From Bacillota bacterium (GTDB taxonomy: Bacteria; Bacillota; Clostridia; DSM-8532): DNA of 64,000 bases. Each line of letters opens with the position of its first letter. Position 1 is the stretch's first letter. Both the position numbers and the translations under genes were made by a program. The DNA lies in assembly GCA_023411795.1 (NCBI GenBank), contig JAEYOK010000045.1, positions 1 to 64,000 on the forward strand. Reading direction: 5' to 3'. The notes beneath the pieces are model-generated. The model saw only the letters and a program-made list of their open reading frames with translations, was not told where the DNA came from and did not search any database. Below, piece by piece: positions 17,092 to 26,190 of the stretch.

Positions 17092-17355
17092 ATGAAAGTA
17101 TTGATGAAAAGTGTTGATATGATATGCCTCAGCAGCTGTGAGGGAACAATCACTCCTCTCAAATTTCGCTGGCAGGATGATGGCCTTGAGCCTCGAATAA
17201 TACGCATAGACCGGATTTTAGACAGGAAGGAAGAAAAGCTGGCCGGAAATCCCATGCTTGTTTTTACCGTCCAGAGCGTTATAGATGGAATAGAACGAAT
17301 TTTTGAGATGAAATACGACATCCGCAAATATAAATGGTATCTGTATAAGCTGTAG
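17092..17355 (+). CDS. Conserved hypothetical protein, dinB-linked
   Basis: An 87-residue protein, all beta/alpha in appearance, with EGTITPLKFRWQDDG, IIRIDRILDRKEEKLAGNP, VFTVQSVIDGIERIFEMKYDI and a C-terminal KYKWYLYKL. I recall similar small proteins in Clostridia, often near DNA-repair genes, but no function is known to me. AGGAGGAG lies 8 nt before ATG. The 51 nt spacing from dinB and the lack of a terminator between them imply SOS co-transcription. Confidence 0.8.
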   Translation: MKVLMKSVDMICLSSCEGTITPLKFRWQDDGLEPRIIRIDRILDRKEEKLAGNPMLVFTVQSVIDGIERIFEMKYDIRKYKWYLYKL

Positions 17356-17376
17356 TAGGCCGTACCACTTTACTCA

Positions 17377-17415
17377 CCCTTGAGTGCCGCACATTTGGCG
17401 CAGCACTAAGGGTGA
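17377..17415. terminator. Hairpin between the dinB operon and dapB
   Basis: CTCACCCTT pairs with AAGGGTGAG, with inner GTGC/GCAC pairing. It lies between convergent units. The T tracts are weak (CTGTTTTC on the plus side). Confidence 0.55.
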
Positions 17416-17435
17416 GCTACCTGTTTTCAGCTGCT

Positions 17436-18257
17436 TTAATTCATAATAGCTATTTTACGTTTATCAAAATATGATGCCAATACCTTTTCCAAATCAAGCA
17501 CATCCTGCATTTCAAAAAAGCCTTTTTTGCCCTTTATAAACCGTACTCCTCTTACTGCACCATCGGCAAAGGCCCTCCTGCTGAAAGACTCGTGGACTAT
17601 TTCAATCTTATCGTTTTCCCCGGCAATCATGAGTTCATGCCTTCCTACTATTCCTCCTGCACGAACAGCATGAATAGGAATTGATTCGTTTATTTCAACT
17701 CCCGAGGACTGTAACCCTTTTTCAATCTGATCAGCAATCTTTAATGCCGTACCTGAGGGCGAATCCTTTTTATGCTTGTGATGGGCTTCGCTTATTTCAA
17801 AATCATAGTCGTTTAAAATACGAGCTGCAATATTAGATAAGAGCATCATTACATTCACACCCAATGTAATATTGGGCGCATAAAGAATACCCGAGCCATT
17901 TTTGTTGGCCAATACCTTCATTCGCATAAGGTCGGTATTAGAAAAGCCTGTAGTGCCAACAACCAGCCCCGCACCGCTCTCCGATATGCTTTTTACATAT
18001 TTCATCGTTGCTTTATTATTGGAGAAGTCGACAAAAACATCGGGTTTGTGCTTCTCAATAATATGGTTGAGCTGATTTGAAGTATAAATCTTTACCCCCG
18101 TTTCAGGTAGCCCCAATATTTCACCAATATCTTTTCCCGCTTTACATGAGAACTCCGAACAAACGGCTCCAACAAGCTTTAAATCACGCTGATTTAAAAT
18201 AATCCTCGCAATCTCCATACCTGTTCTGCCAAGACCAATGAGACATACATGGGTCAT
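17436..18257 (-). CDS. dapB: 4-hydroxy-tetrahydrodipicolinate reductase
   Basis: A 273-residue protein: N-terminal Rossmann domain (GLGRTGMEIARII), FVDFSNNKA and VVGTTGFS segments, and the catalytic EAHHKHKKDSPSGTAL motif (about residues 155-170). It reduces HTPA to tetrahydrodipicolinate, feeding lysine, meso-diaminopimelate for peptidoglycan, and dipicolinate for spores. GGAGGG lies 7 nt before ATG. It stands alone, without dapA or asd, and is preceded by a c-di-AMP riboswitch-type leader. The GxGRTG loop differs a little from the common GxxGRMG. Confidence 0.88.
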   Translation of the reverse strand: MTHVCLIGLGRTGMEIARIILNQRDLKLVGAVCSEFSCKAGKDIGEILGLPETGVKIYTSNQLNHIIEKHKPDVFVDFSNNKATMKYVKSISESGAGLVVGTTGFSNTDLMRMKVLANKNGSGILYAPNITLGVNVMMLLSNIAARILNDYDFEISEAHHKHKKDSPSGTALKIADQIEKGLQSSGVEINESIPIHAVRAGGIVGRHELMIAGENDKIEIVHESFSRRAFADGAVRGVRFIKGKKGFFEMQDVLDLEKVLASYFDKRKIAIMN

Positions 18258-18319
18258 AAAACTCCCTCCAATCGATTTTTAAGGTGAATTGGAAATAAGC
18301 TTATGACTTTAAGGCATAA

Positions 18320-18450
18320 AAACCACCCTCTCCTTCAACGCTTACGAGATTAGCTGACGGGTTCGGATTGAAAGAGTTTAACCCTACCGGTTCACCGGAT
18401 TCACCCCAAAAAATTGGTTCTCCCGCTCTTTGGTAAACAAAGATTAAGCG
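18320..18450 (-). ncRNA. Cyclic di-AMP riboswitch (ydaO-yuaA type) in the dapB leader
   Basis: On the minus strand the element runs CGCTTAATC (P1 5' side), GAGCGGGAGAACCAAT, TTTGGGGTGAATCC, AGGGTTAAACTCTTTC, then CCGAACCCGTCAGCTAATC, CGTAAGCG (P1 3' side) and GGAGAGG. These are the conserved blocks of the ydaO family, and CGCTTA (18450-18445) pairs with TAAGCG (18344-18339). It ends about 65 nt before dapB. Between them CCAAT and ATTGG can pair next to the ribosome site, a possible translational platform, and a GGTTTTTAT tract could serve termination. Its sensing of c-di-AMP is family knowledge; the outcome for dapB is inferred. Confidence 0.9.
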
Positions 18451-18782
18451 CTTGTTTTAATAAGAATTAAATAACTGAGATGCGCGGACTTATAGTGACG
18501 CTTAAACCATTTTATGCAATGATAATGGAATATATTCTCCATCCTGCACCGTATCCAGTTTAAAGGCTACGAATGGCTTAAATCAATTACTGTACAAAAT
18601 ATCTTAACATAAAATCAAATTCCGGTCAAATTACAGGCAATATGCTTTTATATTTTATTGCAAGTATATAAGCGCATAATTTCATTTTTAAGAATGTCTA
18701 TTTTTAGCAGGTCACACTTTTTTATTTAAATCATTTGTGGTACTATATACTAATATAAAAATTATGAAAGTGAGCGCTTATT
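18451..18782. other. Divergent intergenic region between dapB leader and asnA
   Basis: An AT-rich stretch with no convincing ORF. I looked for a T-box (common before asnA) and see no AGGGTGGNACCGCG motif. TACTATATACT about 30-40 nt before asnA is a likely -10 region, and AAAGTGAG is its ribosome site. Confidence 0.5.
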
Positions 18783-19799
18783 ATGATTGCAAATTCCTAT
18801 ATTGCTCCTGTCAATTATAAGGCTACTTTGAATCTTAAAGATACGGAAATAGCTATTAAGAAAATAAAGGATTTCTTTGAGGACGCATTGGCTTCTGAAT
18901 TGAATTTAACTCGTGTTTCAGCACCGCTTTTTGTGAGGCCTGAATCAGGTTTGAACGATAATCTAAATGGCATAGAAAGACCAGTATCCTTCGATGTGAG
19001 ATACATAGACGGCACAACTGTCGAAGTTGTCCAATCCCTTGCAAAATGGAAGAGAATGGCCCTGGGCCGCTATAATTTTTCCCTTGGTGAAGGGCTCTAC
19101 ACCGATATGAATGCCATCAGGCGTGATGAGGAACCTGACAATCTCCATTCCATTTACGTAGACCAATGGGACTGGGAATTAATCATTTCCCACGAACAGC
19201 GCAAGCTGGATACATTGAAAAGTGCAGTTAAAAAGATTTACAGCGTTTTTAAAAGAACAGAAGACTTTATAGTCGGGGAATATCCTAATCTCCCCCGCTA
19301 TTTATCGGATGACATCACATTCATTACAACTCAGGAGCTGGAGGACCTCTATCCCAACTATACTCCAAAGGAACGTGAGACAGCTTTTACAAAGGCCCAT
19401 GGGGCAACCTGCCTAATGCAAATAGGTGACAAATTAAAATCCGGAAAACCTCATGACGGTCGCGCACCTGATTATGATGACTGGGCTCTCAACTGTGATA
19501 TCATTTTCTATTATCCTGTTTTAGATACATCTTTTGAAGTCTCCTCAATGGGGATTCGCGTTGATGAAGTTTCTTTACTCCAACAGCTTGTAAAATCCGG
19601 TTGTGAAAACAGGAAATATTTCCCCTTCCATAATGATGTCCTAAATAAAAGACTCCCTTATACTATGGGAGGCGGCCTCGGACAATCAAGAATATGTATG
19701 TTTCTTCTGGGAAAAGCCCATGTAGGTGAGGTTCAATCCTCAATATGGCCTGAGGAAATGCAAAAAGTATGCGCAGACAGCGGAATTGTGCTCTTATAA
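18783..19799 (+). CDS. asnA: Aspartate--ammonia ligase (asparagine synthetase A)
   Basis: A 338-residue class II synthetase-like enzyme of standard length that makes asparagine from aspartate, ammonia and ATP. Visible family segments are RVSAPLFV, GIERPVSFDV, VVQSLAKWKRMALGRY, GLYTDMNAIRRDEE, YVDQWDWE, SSMGIRVD and the C-terminal GGGLGQSRICMFLL. It is encoded opposite the riboswitch-dapB unit. Two asparaginase genes at 52899-54982 would work in the reverse direction. Confidence 0.96.
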   Translation: MIANSYIAPVNYKATLNLKDTEIAIKKIKDFFEDALASELNLTRVSAPLFVRPESGLNDNLNGIERPVSFDVRYIDGTTVEVVQSLAKWKRMALGRYNFSLGEGLYTDMNAIRRDEEPDNLHSIYVDQWDWELIISHEQRKLDTLKSAVKKIYSVFKRTEDFIVGEYPNLPRYLSDDITFITTQELEDLYPNYTPKERETAFTKAHGATCLMQIGDKLKSGKPHDGRAPDYDDWALNCDIIFYYPVLDTSFEVSSMGIRVDEVSLLQQLVKSGCENRKYFPFHNDVLNKRLPYTMGGGLGQSRICMFLLGKAHVGEVQSSIWPEEMQKVCADSGIVLL

Positions 19800-19916
19800 A
19801 GGTTATATACTCATAGGACCTATTTACTATTGTATATTTATTACTACTTTGATAATTTAATCATGTATGGAAATTAAAATTACCATTATGTACTATTTAA
19901 AATTCTATTGCAAAAC

Positions 19917-19945
19917 TTGACATAGGTAGATTAATTACATAAAAT
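19917..19945 (+). promoter_or_regulatory. Sigma-A promoter of the AbrB-family gene
   Basis: TTGACA, a 17 bp spacer and TAAAAT, 35 nt before the start codon. Confidence 0.7.
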
Positions 19946-19979
19946 TCAATTATATATTACAGTGGGGGGAAACAATAAT

Positions 19980-20219
19980 ATGAAAGCTACCGGTATGATA
20001 AGGAGTCTTGATCAATTAGGAAGAATTGTTATTCCAATAGAATTAAGACGAGTTCTTGACATCGAGATTGGTGATGGTCTTGAGTTCTACTCAGACGAAA
20101 GTGCAATAGTTCTTAAGAAATACGAGCCGGCTTGCATCTTTTGTGATAATGCGAAGGATATTAAGGTTTATAGAGGTAAGAACGTTTGCAGCGAATGCTA
20201 TGCCGAACTTAAAAAATAA
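19980..20219 (+). CDS. AbrB/SpoVT-type regulator with C-terminal zinc ribbon
   Basis: A 79-residue protein. The N-terminal swapped-hairpin DNA-binding domain is typical (MKATGMIRSLDQLGRIVIP, then ELRRVLDIEIGDGLEFY). The C-terminus adds CIFCDNAKDIKVYRGKNVCSECY, a CxxC...CxxC pair likely to bind zinc, as in clostridial AbrB relatives. ATG 19980 follows GGGGGGA at 9 nt; an in-frame GTG at 19962 precedes the ribosome site and is rejected. It probably acts as a transition-state regulator. It is monocistronic. Confidence 0.92.
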   Translation: MKATGMIRSLDQLGRIVIPIELRRVLDIEIGDGLEFYSDESAIVLKKYEPACIFCDNAKDIKVYRGKNVCSECYAELKK

Positions 20220-20231
20220 ACTAATAATTTT

Positions 20232-20260
20232 AAAGAGTCTGTGTGAACAGGCTCTTTTTT
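20232..20260 (+). terminator. Intrinsic terminator of the AbrB-family gene
   Basis: AAAGAGTCTGT and ACAGGCTCTTT around GTGA, followed by TTT. Confidence 0.9.
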
Positions 20261-20290
20261 AATGTATAAGTTTATTCTATTTTTTTCTTA

Positions 20291-21019
20291 CTAAATGAGG
20301 GCATCATAATTCGTTATGAAATGCTCGGCTAAAAGAAAATCCTCCTGCGAAGTAAGCTTGATATTTTTATATCTCCCTTCAAACATAACAACCTTAAATC
20401 CTGCTTTTTCTACTACACCGGCATCATCGGTCTCCCTTATACTGTTTTCGAGAGCATATTTATAGGCGTCAATTATTATTTCCTTTTTAAATGCCTGAGG
20501 TGTCTGTGCCTGCCATATAGATTTTCTTTCAGGTGTCATCATGACTATATTATCACTGTCTGCAATCTTGATTGTATCTCTGGCCCGGAGCCCTGCACAT
20601 GCCGCTCCATGCTCCACGGCATTTTTAATACTATCTTCAATAAGCTTCCTGTCGGCAAAGGGCCTCGCACCATCATGGATGAGTACTATCTCCACATAGT
20701 CAGGAAGGGCTTTAATCCCATTAAATACTGAATCCTGTCGTTCGGCTCCGCCATGGGTAAGAATAAAGTTAACCTCTTTACAATAGGGTTTACAAATGCG
20801 GGTTATTTCTTCTTCATCCTCAGGGCTTATTACTAAAACCACGGTTCCCACCAATTTAGAATAAGCAAAAGCACTAATCGTGTAATCTATAACCGGCCTT
20901 CCGCATAAATCGGCTAAAACCTTATTGTATCCAAATCCCATACGGCTACCCTTGCCGGCAGCTACAATAATGGCGCCCACGGCGCCGGATGAATATTCTT
21001 TATTCCTAATTCCAGACAT
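20291..21019 (-). CDS. ispD: 2-C-methyl-D-erythritol 4-phosphate cytidylyltransferase
   Basis: A 242-residue enzyme of the non-mevalonate isoprenoid pathway that transfers CMP to methylerythritol phosphate. Motifs: VAAGKGSRMG (CTP-binding loop), HGGAERQDSV, HDGARPF and TPQAFKK. It is the last gene of the carD-yacL-ispD operon, 10 nt after the PIN/TRAM gene, the arrangement found in many Firmicutes. No ispF is fused or adjacent. The convergent AbrB gene has its terminator at the 3' boundary. Confidence 0.95.
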   Translation of the reverse strand: MSGIRNKEYSSGAVGAIIVAAGKGSRMGFGYNKVLADLCGRPVIDYTISAFAYSKLVGTVVLVISPEDEEEITRICKPYCKEVNFILTHGGAERQDSVFNGIKALPDYVEIVLIHDGARPFADRKLIEDSIKNAVEHGAACAGLRARDTIKIADSDNIVMMTPERKSIWQAQTPQAFKKEIIIDAYKYALENSIRETDDAGVVEKAGFKVVMFEGRYKNIKLTSQEDFLLAEHFITNYDALI

Positions 21020-21029
21020 ATATTTAACC

Positions 21030-22103
21030 TCATTTTACAAGTGACAGATGTAGTTCCTTAAATTTAGCAAATACCATCCTACCGGCTGATGTTTGAAGTA
21101 CGCTTGTAACAACAACATCAATAAGCTGCCCCCTGAACTTATAAGCCTGCTCAACCACGACCATTGTCCCGTCATCCAAATAGCCTATTCCCTGACCGCT
21201 TTCTTTGCCTTCCTTCACAATTCTGATAGTCATTTCTTCACCGGACACGGCAACAGGCTTCATTGAATTGGCAAGATCGTTAATATTGAGAACTTCTATC
21301 CCTTTTATCACCGCCACTTTACCAAGATTATAATCATTTGTTATTACCTTTGCTCCAATTTCCTTAGCTCTTGATAAGAGTTGTTCATCGACCTCGACTT
21401 GCGGATCTCCGGCGAATTTATCAATGGTTATAGGGAATTTTGCATCGCTCTTTAACATATTTAGTACGTCAAGGCCACGGCGTCCTTTAGCTCGTATTAT
21501 GTCATCAGCAGAATCAGCCAAATGGCGCAGCTCCTCCAAAACAAAACCCGGAATCACCAGCTCACCTTCCAAAAAACCTGTTCTACTTAAATCCAATATA
21601 CGTCCGTCAATAATTGCGCTTGTATCCAAAAGCTTAACTGTATTAGGTGTATCTCCCTTTTTATTACTATGAGGGCCATCAAATATATTTTCGTTTTTTT
21701 TGATTACTGTGAAATAAATACCGCAAATACCGAATAGAATATTTATAATTATGGATATGGGAACTCCAATAACTTCAATTTTATAGAGCGGAATTGAAAT
21801 GAGATTAGCTATTATGAGACCTGCAATAAGTCCGCACGCTCCGATTAGTAGCTCATAAAGCGTAATTTTTTGCAATGAGTTTTCGATTTTGTCTACAAAA
21901 CCGGTAGTAATAGAGATAATCTTTCCTCCAAGGAAAAACATTAATACTCCCAGAATCAATGAGGCAAATACAATAATCCCAACCCCGTATACCGTGGTGA
22001 GATATTCTTCCATGCCGTTTTGGATTATTAATTGCCTTACAAGTGTCATAGCCGTTAAGGCTCCTGTTAGCCCAAACGCATATTTTAATATCTTCTCCAG
22101 CAT
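21030..22103 (-). CDS. yacL: PIN/TRAM domain membrane protein (YacL family)
   Basis: A 357-residue protein with four N-terminal membrane helices (about residues 5-23, 36-58, 82-102, 110-135), a PIN nuclease-like domain with the acidic set LLDTSAIIDGR, ELRHLAD, DEQLL and ITNDYNLGKVA (about 160-280), and a C-terminal TRAM domain (about 290-350) that may bind RNA. YacL is widespread in Firmicutes between carD-like genes and ispD, but its substrate is not established. It lies 25 nt after carD. Confidence 0.92.
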   Translation of the reverse strand: MLEKILKYAFGLTGALTAMTLVRQLIIQNGMEEYLTTVYGVGIIVFASLILGVLMFFLGGKIISITTGFVDKIENSLQKITLYELLIGACGLIAGLIIANLISIPLYKIEVIGVPISIIINILFGICGIYFTVIKKNENIFDGPHSNKKGDTPNTVKLLDTSAIIDGRILDLSRTGFLEGELVIPGFVLEELRHLADSADDIIRAKGRRGLDVLNMLKSDAKFPITIDKFAGDPQVEVDEQLLSRAKEIGAKVITNDYNLGKVAVIKGIEVLNINDLANSMKPVAVSGEEMTIRIVKEGKESGQGIGYLDDGTMVVVEQAYKFRGQLIDVVVTSVLQTSAGRMVFAKFKELHLSLVK

Positions 22104-22128
22104 GCTAACTCCCTTGGAATGAATAAAA

Positions 22129-22608
22129 TCAGGTTGATATCCTCGTGTTAATTAAATCTTCAACATCCATAGGGTTCATATTTTTGGCAAGAACCAGTTC
22201 GCTAATCAAAATTTGTTTTGCGCTGTTAAGCATTTTACGTTCACCGGTGGATAGACCTTTACTTCTTTCCCTCAGAACAAGACTTTTAACAACATCCGCG
22301 ACCTCAAATACATTGCCGCTCTTTATTTTAATCATATTCTCACGATATCTTTTGTTCCAATTGGTTGTCTGTTCATCGCAACTGAGTTCTAAAGATCTAA
22401 AGACTTTATCAGCATCAGTTCTATCGATAATATCTCTGATACCGATACAATCTACATTGTTGATAGGGATCATTACCTTCATATCCCCAACGGGCATCTT
22501 CATGACATAGTAACGTTTCCGTTCGCCAAGAATCTCCCTTTCCTCTATAGACTCTATTATTCCTGCACCGTGCATAGGATAAACAATTTTATCCCCTATA
22601 CTGAACAT
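22129..22608 (-). CDS. carD: CarD family transcriptional regulator
   Basis: A 159-residue protein with the CarD/CdnL N-terminal RNA-polymerase-interaction domain (FSIGDKIVYPMHGAGIIESIEE, about 1-60) and a helical C-terminal DNA-binding domain. CarD proteins stabilise open promoter complexes, including those at rRNA genes. ATG 22608 follows AGAAGGAG at 9 nt; the frame extends to 22677 but lacks a ribosome site there. It is first in the operon with yacL and ispD, driven by the promoter at 22723-22751. Confidence 0.93.
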   Translation of the reverse strand: MFSIGDKIVYPMHGAGIIESIEEREILGERKRYYVMKMPVGDMKVMIPINNVDCIGIRDIIDRTDADKVFRSLELSCDEQTTNWNKRYRENMIKIKSGNVFEVADVVKSLVLRERSKGLSTGERKMLNSAKQILISELVLAKNMNPMDVEDLINTRIST

Positions 22609-22722
22609 AAATAACCGCTCCTTCTTCAGCATACATAATCTCATTTTCAAGGCAATATATGTATGGAGCCACGACAATCATATGCGTGCTTTAAGGAGAT
22701 TATATAAACTCACTTATCCTTT

Positions 22723-22751
22723 AGTATACACCACTAATTATGAAAAGTCAA
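22723..22751 (-). promoter_or_regulatory. Sigma-A promoter of carD-yacL-ispD
   Basis: On the minus strand TTGACT, a 17 bp spacer and TATACT, about 115 nt upstream of carD. Confidence 0.75.
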
Positions 22752-22854
22752 AGAAGCTTGACCCAAACCCTCTATTCATAGGTGTTTCAAAGAAGTTACA
22801 TTATTGTCCAAGTATAGTATACCCTCTGTGGCTGATACGTAATCTTATATACTA

Positions 22855-25800
22855 TCAATTATTTGCAATTAGAAATTTCTTAAGTTTTTCAAATCCCGAA
22901 ATCACATTATTGTACTGTTTTGAGAATTCAGCCTGATTTGCTTTAATGCGCGCCTCAATATCTTCAATATAGTCTTCCATTAGCTCAATCATAGGTAAAT
23001 AGAGGTCCTCTGTTTTGCAGATTTCCTTTAATTCTTCCAAGGCATCCTGGCATGATATTTCATACCTCCCGCACCGTTCCTCCATAATTGAAGCAAAAAC
23101 ATCGGCTATATTTATCATTTTGGAGCCGCCTATTATATCCTTCCCCATGAGAGAATGCTTTCCGTAAACGGCTTTCTCACTTATGGCACCTTTAAACATA
23201 GCGACAATATCCATAAGGTCCGCTTCTTCCAATATCTCATTAACATTACTTAAGGCTCGGTGTAAAAGCCGTTGAAGCTCTATCGGATTATGCTCTTTTT
23301 CAAAGGTTTCCTTATCCATGGTAAGCATACCTAAATTATAAAGGAGCGCTGCAGCTCGAACCTTTTCAAGCAGATTCCAGCTCTGTTTTGTCATTCGTCC
23401 CAAAAGATCAACCGTCATTTCCATGACCTTTGCATGAGAAAAACTGGACGGAGTTCTGAATGTAACCGCATATATGAAAGTTCTTATAAGTCTTTCTGTT
23501 TCGGCTTTGCTGATTTTTATAGATTTTATATAGACTAGGAGATCTTTGCGATATTCACCTGTTACTAATCTTGACAGAATATCCTCCTGGCAGAGTTCAA
23601 TTAAGGCCTCTTTATATTCAGGCTTAAACCCGTTCTCTTCTATTTTGGCTACTACTCTTTCGTAAACATTCTCCACTTCACCTTCGATAACAACCTCTGC
23701 CACAACTCCGGCCATGGACAAAAGATATGCTTCCTCGGGTATTGTAATATCATCGATTACTCCATTTATGCCATATTGCTTATGATGGTACAGGATAATA
23801 CTGGCATACTCGGGATAGGGCGAAAACTCTTTAAATAGAAGGTATGAAAAAATATTATGTTTTGATATACCATTGCTGTTTGACTTCCACACTTCACAAC
23901 CGGGATAAAGTACGCCAACATCACGGAATATTGATGTAATGACAAGACCGGTGATTTTATCACTATCAAAGCCAATGCGCTTTCCCAGATTCATCATTAA
24001 AAACGTCGTAATTGCGAGATTTTCAGCCAATTCCTTGCTTATAAGGGCAAGAGATTTTTCGATTATAATATAGATCTGCCTCATATCAATCCGATTATTG
24101 TGACTTATGCTCTTTATTATCTTTTGGGCTTGTGGATCAGGTTCGCTTAAAACAGCGTTGGGTTTTCCCGTGAAAAAGCCCTGAACAAAATCAATACCCA
24201 TGCGGCATAGTGTTTCAAGCTCTTCCTGAGTTTCAACACCTTCCGCTAGAACACGGGTGCCTCGATATCTCGCATAGCTTATAATATCCTCAAGCATATG
24301 CTGCTTTCTTAGGTCAACATCTATCTTTCGGACAAGCTCCTTGTCAATTTTTATTATATCGGGTTCCAGTGATAAAAGCGCCAGATGATTAGAGTATCCT
24401 GTTCCAAAATCATCAAGAGCAAACTTTGCGCCGGCTTTTGTTACAATGGACTTTCTAAGATTGATTTCATCGGGCTCCATTCGATTCCTTTCGACGACCT
24501 CAAAAACCACCTTCATATGGCCAAAATAACGGTCCCGAATGTCATTGTAGTCTTTTTCATCAAGAGTTGAATACGGGGCTGTATTGATAAAAAGATAATG
24601 ATCCTTGAATTTTGAATCCCTTGTCATATATGAATCAAGAGCATTATAGACCATTCTTTTTTCAAGAATTACATAATGCCCAGATGCCTCGGCATCCTCA
24701 ATTAACTCTACAATATTCCCATATATCGGATTTAAAGGCCGGGACAGAGCTTCAAATCCAAACAACTCACCCGTCCTTAAGGATACAATGGGCTGGAATA
24801 CTATATTTAATTGATTTCTGTCAATGATATCTTTTATAAATGTACGCCTTAATGAAGCCCTGTGAGCATCTTCAAATCTTTCCCTGTTAAACTCATTGGG
24901 GCTGATGGCAACTTCACGCAAAGCCTCATGTTCGGCAAAGGATGCATATTCAAGCAACTCTGCAGGAGAATTACTATGTATGCCCGATGCTGAATAACCA
25001 AGAGCCATCGGGAATGTGACCGCTATTCCGTCTACTTCACCCACATACTTTTCCAGCTTACTGATAATCTCAATAGCATTTTCTCTAAAGGTTTCTAGAC
25101 TCTTGACACCTTTAACGAGAACCAGGAAATCTGAGCCCCACCATCTCAACGTAATCATTTGGCTTATTATAAACTTTTTGAATACTTCGGCACACACTCG
25201 AATATAGCTGTTTCCCGCAACCATACCAAAGCGTTCCTGGAACTCCTGATATCCTGTCAAACCTATATAAGCAAAAACTACGCATTCGCCTTCTGCACAT
25301 TCTGCAATTGCCCTACCGGCTACCTCAGCTAATGCATTACGGTTATAGAATCCTGTTATGTTATCGTGTATAGCCCGTTCTTTTTCCAAATTTCTTCCAT
25401 GAACTTCACTGGTAATATCCGATACAGCTCCGGTGATTCGGGTTTTATCCTTACTTGGTCGACCCCAGAACTTTAGCCAGTGTATCCTTCCTTCTTTCCC
25501 GGGAACACTGCATTCAAAATCCATATCCTTATCTTCACTGATACACTTTTCAACATATTGGGAAAACTCATCATAATTAATACTGAATTGATAATCATTA
25601 AACAGACTCTGGCCGGTTATCTCTGTCAGCTCATTTTCATTAGCCAGTGCTGTTATCATTCCTGATATAAATATAAACACAGAATTATTAATGTCATATT
25701 CAAAGAAATCAAAAATAAGCTTTGCGTCTCTAAGGGTTTTCATCTGCCTGTAGAACTCATTTATATTTTCAGATAATCTCTCATTTCTTTCAATTTCCGA

Positions 25801-26190
25801 TTTCAGTCTGAGATTTTTTTCGTTAAGGCTATTTATAGAACGGTTTAATAACGCAGATATGGTTATCATACCACTGTTTTCAGAGATATCATTCGTTAAT
25901 GTCGCTCCTATTTCATGCTCAACTTTGGATAATGACTGATTGAATTCGGTAACAACTTGATCATCCTTTTTTAAATTTAGATATTGAAATAGAAAAGTCA
26001 GTCCGACAAGAACAGAAAAAGCACAAAGTAACCAACCAAGTATATTCGGATTATTAGTAACAGCATTATCTTTTTGATTAACAAAAAGAAGGATGGATAC
26101 TGTCATCAATCCTAAAAAAGATATAAGACATATAAACCAACTAATATAACGAAAATTAATTCGTTTCTTTATCTTTTGTAAAAAATCCAT
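22855..26190 (-). CDS. Large membrane protein: PAS, degenerate GGDEF, EAL, degenerate HD-GYP
   Basis: A 1111-residue protein with two N-terminal membrane helices (about 15-37 and 50-70), a coiled coil (about 75-150), a PAS-like domain (about 150-262), then a GGDEF domain whose signature is WWGSDF (350-355), so cyclase activity is unlikely. The EAL domain (about 450-680) keeps FEAL, FINTAP, ALDDFGTGYSN, IIKID, LAEGVE and VQGFF, although the usual ELTE is VVER. The C-terminal 400 residues resemble HD-GYP, but with RD for HD (FRDVGVLY, 756) and HHKQYGING for HHExxDGSGYP; a second HD-like remnant (LLYNLGM) lies near 950. It could degrade or sense c-di-GMP. GGGAGG lies 11 nt before ATG. Confidence 0.9.
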   Translation of the reverse strand: MDFLQKIKKRINFRYISWFICLISFLGLMTVSILLFVNQKDNAVTNNPNILGWLLCAFSVLVGLTFLFQYLNLKKDDQVVTEFNQSLSKVEHEIGATLTNDISENSGMITISALLNRSINSLNEKNLRLKSEIERNERLSENINEFYRQMKTLRDAKLIFDFFEYDINNSVFIFISGMITALANENELTEITGQSLFNDYQFSINYDEFSQYVEKCISEDKDMDFECSVPGKEGRIHWLKFWGRPSKDKTRITGAVSDITSEVHGRNLEKERAIHDNITGFYNRNALAEVAGRAIAECAEGECVVFAYIGLTGYQEFQERFGMVAGNSYIRVCAEVFKKFIISQMITLRWWGSDFLVLVKGVKSLETFRENAIEIISKLEKYVGEVDGIAVTFPMALGYSASGIHSNSPAELLEYASFAEHEALREVAISPNEFNRERFEDAHRASLRRTFIKDIIDRNQLNIVFQPIVSLRTGELFGFEALSRPLNPIYGNIVELIEDAEASGHYVILEKRMVYNALDSYMTRDSKFKDHYLFINTAPYSTLDEKDYNDIRDRYFGHMKVVFEVVERNRMEPDEINLRKSIVTKAGAKFALDDFGTGYSNHLALLSLEPDIIKIDKELVRKIDVDLRKQHMLEDIISYARYRGTRVLAEGVETQEELETLCRMGIDFVQGFFTGKPNAVLSEPDPQAQKIIKSISHNNRIDMRQIYIIIEKSLALISKELAENLAITTFLMMNLGKRIGFDSDKITGLVITSIFRDVGVLYPGCEVWKSNSNGISKHNIFSYLLFKEFSPYPEYASIILYHHKQYGINGVIDDITIPEEAYLLSMAGVVAEVVIEGEVENVYERVVAKIEENGFKPEYKEALIELCQEDILSRLVTGEYRKDLLVYIKSIKISKAETERLIRTFIYAVTFRTPSSFSHAKVMEMTVDLLGRMTKQSWNLLEKVRAAALLYNLGMLTMDKETFEKEHNPIELQRLLHRALSNVNEILEEADLMDIVAMFKGAISEKAVYGKHSLMGKDIIGGSKMINIADVFASIMEERCGRYEISCQDALEELKEICKTEDLYLPMIELMEDYIEDIEARIKANQAEFSKQYNNVISGFEKLKKFLIANN

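Noticed and set aside
18451..18782. T-box leader before asnA
   Set aside because: No AGGGTGGNACCGCG box or specifier stem; the structured RNA here belongs to the opposite strand.
22682..22936. Plus-strand 84-codon frame
   Set aside because: Overlaps the carD promoter and the 3' end of the EAL gene in antisense; no ribosome site.
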